A DNA stretch of 8,623 nt from Brevundimonas sp. GTDB lineage: Bacteria > Pseudomonadota > Alphaproteobacteria > Caulobacterales > Caulobacteraceae. The position numbers and the translations under genes were made by a program. The notes under the pieces were generated by a model. That model had not been told where the DNA came from. It did not search any database and saw only the letters and a program-made list of their open reading frames with translations. Where the stretch lies: assembly GCA_022712235.1 (NCBI GenBank), contig JALAGW010000376.1, positions 1 through 8,623 on the forward strand. The letters run 5' to 3'. Position 1 is the stretch's first letter. Every line of letters starts with the position of its first letter. Positions 6,043 through 8,623 of the stretch are shown one piece after another.

Positions 6043-6455
6043 CTGAATTCACCGCCGACCCCGCCTTCGAGGCCGGGTCCGTCTTCGCCGTCGACTGGCC
6101 CCTGTGCCAGGTGCGGCTGCAGGACGACGCCCGCTTTCCCTGGCTGATCCTGTTGCCCCGCGTCGAGGGGGCGGTCGAACTGGACGACCTGACGGTCGAA
6201 CAGCGCACGGTCCTTATGGAAGAGGTGGTGCGAGCCGGAGAAGTGGTGCGCGCCCTCGCCGACGCGGCCGGGCGACCGGTCGACTAGCTGAACACGGCGG
6301 CCCTGGGCAATGTCACCCGCCAGCTTCACATCCATGTCGTCGGGCGCCGCCGCGATGACGGCCTGTGGCCCGACCCGATCTGGGGCCGTCCGGGAGCGAG
6401 GCGTCTTTTCGAGGCCGATCGCGAGCTCTTGTTGCGAGCGATTCGCGAGGCCTGA
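6039..6455 (+). pseudogene. HIT (histidine triad) family hydrolase gene interrupted by an in-frame TAG
   Basis: The frame reads as a complete HIT-domain protein of about 138 codons, except for TAG at codon 83 (6285-6287). Before it are 82 residues with family features (PLCQVRLQDDARFPWLILLP, then a V-E-G-A-V-E-L-D-D-L stretch). After it the same frame continues with LNTAALGNVTRQLHIHVVGR, containing the histidine motif (His97, His99), and ends naturally at TGA 6453-6455. HIT proteins of this kind hydrolyse or transfer nucleotides from substrates such as dinucleoside polyphosphates. Related proteins usually have Lys before L-N-x-A-A-L-G-N, so one change from AAG would explain the stop. The 82-aa product lacks the catalytic motif, and no in-frame ATG or GTG lies between the stop and the histidine motif. 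It overlaps ecsC by ATGA. A recent null mutation, a sequencing error or readthrough are all possible. Confidence 0.85.
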
Positions 6456-6496
6456 TCAGGAAATTGCGATCAGCGCCGCTTATCCGGCCCGGTTCG

Positions 6497-6526
6497 TTGA
6501 CACCCGGCCTTTGCGGTCACTAAAGC
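6497..6526 (+). promoter_or_regulatory. Sigma-70-type promoter for the sdh operon
   Basis: TTGACAC (6497-6503) and ACTAAAGC (6519-6526) are separated by 15 bp. This fits the Caulobacter housekeeping consensus (TTGAC-type -35, GCTANAWC -10) well, apart from a slightly long spacer. Transcription would begin near 6532, giving a leader of about 50 nt before sdhC. Confidence 0.6.
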
Positions 6527-6544
6527 CTATCGCACTGCAACCGG

Positions 6545-6567
6545 ACCTGTTTTTCCACAGGTTTTTT
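6545..6567 (+). terminator. Terminator- or attenuator-like hairpin in the sdhC leader
   Basis: ACCTGT (6545-6550), TTTTCC, and ACAGGT (6557-6562) form a 6-bp stem, extendable by two G-U pairs. The T run at 6562-6567 begins with the last base of the stem. It lies downstream of the proposed sdh promoter and ends 13 nt before the sdhC ATG. It could stop readthrough from ecsC/HIT, attenuate sdh transcription, or be an mRNA 5' structure. The stem is short, so termination strength is doubtful. Confidence 0.4.
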
Positions 6568-6580
6568 GAGAACCATTCGC

Positions 6581-7033
6581 ATGTCGAACCTTCCCCAGGG
6601 TGCGGGCGACCCCACTGGCCGCTACGTCCGCCATCCCAATGGCCATGTGGCGCCGATGTCGCCCTTCACCGACGTCTGGCGGTGGCACATCACCATGACG
6701 GCCTCCATCCTGTTCCGCGTCACCATCGGCGCGGCCACGGTCGGCGCCGTGATGTTGCTGGCCTGGGTCGCTGCGGTCGCATCGGGCCCCGAGGCCTACG
6801 CCAAAATTCTGGCCTGCTCGGCCTCGCCCTTCGGCCTCTTCATCTGGTTCGGCCTGTCGCTGGTGGTCTTCTCCTTCCTGCTGAACGGCGCCCGTCACCT
6901 GATCAACGACGCCGGCAAGGGCCTTGATCTGAAGTCCGCCAATCTGATGGCCAACATCGCCGTCTGGGGCCCTCTGGTCCTGACCGTGCTGTTCTGGGTC
7001 GTCCTGTTCGCCGCCGGAAAGGTTTCGCTGTGA
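6581..7033 (+). CDS. sdhC: Succinate dehydrogenase membrane anchor subunit SdhC, lacking the heme-ligand histidine
   Basis: This 150-aa inner-membrane anchor of complex II has three hydrophobic helices at about residues 43-66, 84-104 and 124-145. Family features are APMSPFTDVWRWHITMTASI and FRVT leading into helix 1, and NGARHLINDAGKG after helix 2. Ser42 and Arg46 match E. coli SdhC Ser27 and Arg31 of the quinone site. However, three conserved histidines are Phe: SPH becomes SPF (F29), S-I-L-H-R becomes SILFR (F45), and the heme axial ligand (E. coli His84) is F99 in VFSFLLNGARH. His106, matching E. coli His91, is kept. The start is ATG 6581; an upstream TTG in the T-run is less likely. The ribosome binding site is weak (GAGA at -9). 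The TGA stop overlaps the sdhD GTG. Confidence 0.93.
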   Translation: MSNLPQGAGDPTGRYVRHPNGHVAPMSPFTDVWRWHITMTASILFRVTIGAATVGAVMLLAWVAAVASGPEAYAKILACSASPFGLFIWFGLSLVVFSFLLNGARHLINDAGKGLDLKSANLMANIAVWGPLVLTVLFWVVLFAAGKVSL

Positions 7034-7446
7034 GCGCCGCCCCCAAGTTCAAGAACCATGTGAAGATCTCCGAGCGCCACGGCGCCGGCGAGTGGAAGAT
7101 CGAAAAGCTGGCCCTGCTGGCCCTGATGCCGCTGGGCCTGTGGGTCCTGTCGTCGGGCTTCACCCTGGCGGGCGCCGGTTATGAGGCCGTCATCGCCTGG
7201 TTCGGCAACACCCTGAACGCCGGCCTGCTGGCCGTGACGGCTCTCGTCTTCTTCCTGTTCGCCAGCCTGGCCTGGAAGGTGATCATCGAGGACTACGTCC
7301 CGACGCCCTCGGCCCGGACGACCCTGATCAACCTGTCGAACCTCGTCTTCCTCGTGCTGGCCGCCGCCAGCATCTTCTTCATCGTGCGTGTGGCGATGGG
7401 CTCCGCCCCGCTGCCCGCCGGAGTCGGATCCCGTCATGGCTGCTGA
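7030..7446 (+). CDS. sdhD: Succinate dehydrogenase membrane anchor subunit SdhD, lacking the heme-ligand histidine
   Basis: This is the 138-aa second membrane anchor of complex II, with helices at about residues 27-47, 62-82 and 102-122. The start is GTG 7030-7032, inside the sdhC stop (GTGA overlap), with GGAAAGG seven bases upstream. The conserved E-D-Y before the third helix is present (87-89), and Tyr89 matches the E. coli quinone-site Tyr83. The helix-2 heme ligand (E. coli His71 in CHAWIGMW) aligns with Phe77 in LFASLAWK. The usual H-W-x-x-Q-R motif before helix 1 is EWKIEK (21-26), so His and Arg are both replaced. The only histidines are in the soluble ends (10, 17 and 136). The last 11 bp overlap sdhA. 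Confidence 0.92.
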   Translation: MSAAPKFKNHVKISERHGAGEWKIEKLALLALMPLGLWVLSSGFTLAGAGYEAVIAWFGNTLNAGLLAVTALVFFLFASLAWKVIIEDYVPTPSARTTLINLSNLVFLVLAAASIFFIVRVAMGSAPLPAGVGSRHGC

Positions 7447-8623
7447 CGAGCTTCTCGATCACGAATACGACGTCGTCGTCGTCGGCGCGGGCGGTTCGGG
7501 CCTGCGCGCGGCCCTCGGCGCCGCCCAGCAGGGCCTGAAGGTCGCCTGCGTCACCAAGGTCTTCCCCACGCGCTCGCACACCGTCGCGGCCCAGGGCGGC
7601 ATCTCCGCCTCGCTCGGCAACATGGGCGAGGACAGCTGGCAGTGGCACATGTACGACACCGTCAAGGGGTCGGACTGGCTGGGCGACCAGGACGCCATCG
7701 AATACCTGGTCCGCAACGCGCCCAAGGCCGTTTACGAGCTGGAACACTGGGGCGTGCCCTTCTCGCGCACCGAAGAAGGCAAGATCTACCAGCGCGCCTT
7801 CGGCGGCATGACCCGCAACTTCGGCGAAGGCCCGGTGCAGCGCACCTGCGCCGCCGCCGACCGCACCGGCCACGCCATCCTGCACACCCTGTACGGCCAG
7901 TCGGTCCGTCGTGAAGTGAAGTTCTTCGTCGAATACTTCGCCCTGGACCTGATCATGCAGGACGGCGCCTGCACCGGCGTCACCGCGCTTCAGCTCGACA
8001 CCGGCCAGATGCACCAGTTCCGCGCCAAGATGGTGGTGCTGGCGACCGGCGGTTACGGCCGCGCCTACTTCTCGGCCACCTCGGCTCACACCTGCACCGG
8101 CGACGGCAACGCCATGGTGCTGCGCGCCGGCCTGCCGCTGCAGGACATGGAGTTCGTGCAGTTCCACCCGACCGGCATCTATGGCGCCGGCTGCCTCATC
8201 ACCGAGGGCGCCCGCGGTGAAGGCGGCTATCTGACCAACTCGGAAGGCGAACGCTTCATGGAGCGCTATGCGCCGACCGTGAAGGACCTGGCCCCGCGCG
8301 ACATGGTTTCGCGCTCCATGACCATCGAAATCCGCGAAGGCCGCGGCGTGGGTCCGAACAAGGACCACATCTTCCTGCACCTGGACCACCTGGATCCCAA
8401 GATCCTGCACGCGCGCCTGCCGGGCATCTCGGAATCGGCCAAGATCTTCGCCGGCGTCGCCGTGACCAAGGAGCCGATCCCGGTCCTGCCGACCGTCCAC
8501 TACAATATGGGCGGCATCCCGACCAATTACTGGGGCGAAGCGCTGAACCCGACGCCGGAAGACCCCGACCGCGTGCAGCCGGGCCTGATGGCGGTCGGCG
8601 AAGCCGGCTGCGCCTCGGTGCAC
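7436..8623 (+). CDS. sdhA: Succinate dehydrogenase flavoprotein subunit SdhA, partial at right edge
   Basis: The first 396 codons are present; the family is about 600 aa, so roughly 200 C-terminal residues lie beyond the window. This peripheral subunit oxidises succinate to fumarate at a covalently bound FAD and passes electrons to SdhB. The dinucleotide-binding motif GAGGSG is at 17-22. The FAD-attachment histidine is His48 in TRSHTVAAQGG. Active-site residues are His244 (QFHPTG), the TEGARGEGG loop (256-264), Arg288 (LAPRDMV) and His355 (PTVHYNMGG). All are intact, so the catalytic subunit looks fully functional, unlike the altered anchors. The start is ATG 7436, overlapping sdhD by 11 bp, with GGAG about 12 bases and GGA seven bases upstream. 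sdhB is expected next but is not in the window. Confidence 0.98.
   Translation, partial: MAADELLDHEYDVVVVGAGGSGLRAALGAAQQGLKVACVTKVFPTRSHTVAAQGGISASLGNMGEDSWQWHMYDTVKGSDWLGDQDAIEYLVRNAPKAVYELEHWGVPFSRTEEGKIYQRAFGGMTRNFGEGPVQRTCAAADRTGHAILHTLYGQSVRREVKFFVEYFALDLIMQDGACTGVTALQLDTGQMHQFRAKMVVLATGGYGRAYFSATSAHTCTGDGNAMVLRAGLPLQDMEFVQFHPTGIYGAGCLITEGARGEGGYLTNSEGERFMERYAPTVKDLAPRDMVSRSMTIEIREGRGVGPNKDHIFLHLDHLDPKILHARLPGISESAKIFAGVAVTKEPIPVLPTVHYNMGGIPTNYWGEALNPTPEDPDRVQPGLMAVGEAGCASVH

Noticed and set aside
6566..6580. TTG start extending sdhC by five codons
   Set aside because: It lies inside the T-run of the leader hairpin; the ATG at 6581 gives a typical N terminus.
6310..6927. 205-codon forward frame spanning the end of the HIT gene and the start of sdhC
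   Set aside because: It crosses the sdh promoter and leader and shadows sdhC in another frame; no family similarity.
7379..8623. 414-codon reverse frame opposite sdhA
   Set aside because: Antisense shadow; the forward strand encodes SdhA with FAD-binding and active-site residues intact.
1..8623. Defence system, prophage, integron, CRISPR array, tRNA or rRNA
   Set aside because: No regularly spaced direct repeats, phage or recombinase genes, or cloverleaf structures with tRNA features were seen; gene content is core metabolism.

Overview
The window is GC-rich chromosomal DNA from an alphaproteobacterium. Protein similarity and the CTANA-type promoter elements suggest the Caulobacteraceae (Brevundimonas/Caulobacter-like); the genus is inference. 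I see no phage, transposase, CRISPR array, rRNA or tRNA. The content is mostly core metabolism: lysine/threonine/methionine precursor synthesis, a cell-division ATPase and two TCA-cycle steps.

Layout, left to right. (1) The tail of an NTF2/SnoaL-like gene (+) converges with a short secreted protein (-), which carries only the front half of the same fold and lies 31 bp downstream of rarD (-). (2) rarD follows asd (-); a 98-bp nested palindromic repeat separates them. (3) asd and zapE are divergent across 146 bp. (4) zapE (+) and mdh (-) converge on a region holding a second repeat copy, a bidirectional terminator and two strong hairpins in the mdh 3' UTR. (5) mdh is divergent from an ecsC-family gene (+), which overlaps by ATGA a HIT-family gene broken by one in-frame TAG. 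(6) A sigma-70-type promoter and a hairpin followed by a T run lead into sdhC-sdhD-sdhA (+), with overlapping junctions; sdhA runs off the right edge.

Functionally, asd makes aspartate semialdehyde, mdh interconverts malate and oxaloacetate, and sdhCDA encodes three of the four subunits of complex II. mdh and sdh are neighbours but are transcribed in opposite directions.

The most interesting observation is in the complex II membrane anchors. By-eye alignment to E. coli SdhC/SdhD puts Phe at both heme-b axial histidine positions (SdhC F99, SdhD F77), and other family-conserved histidines are also replaced. The quinone-site residues (SdhC S42 and R46, SdhD Y89) are kept. This suggests a four-subunit-type succinate:quinone reductase without heme b. 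Next in interest are the amber codon in the HIT gene and the two palindromic repeats, which share exact 18-nt arm spacing although the arm sequences differ.
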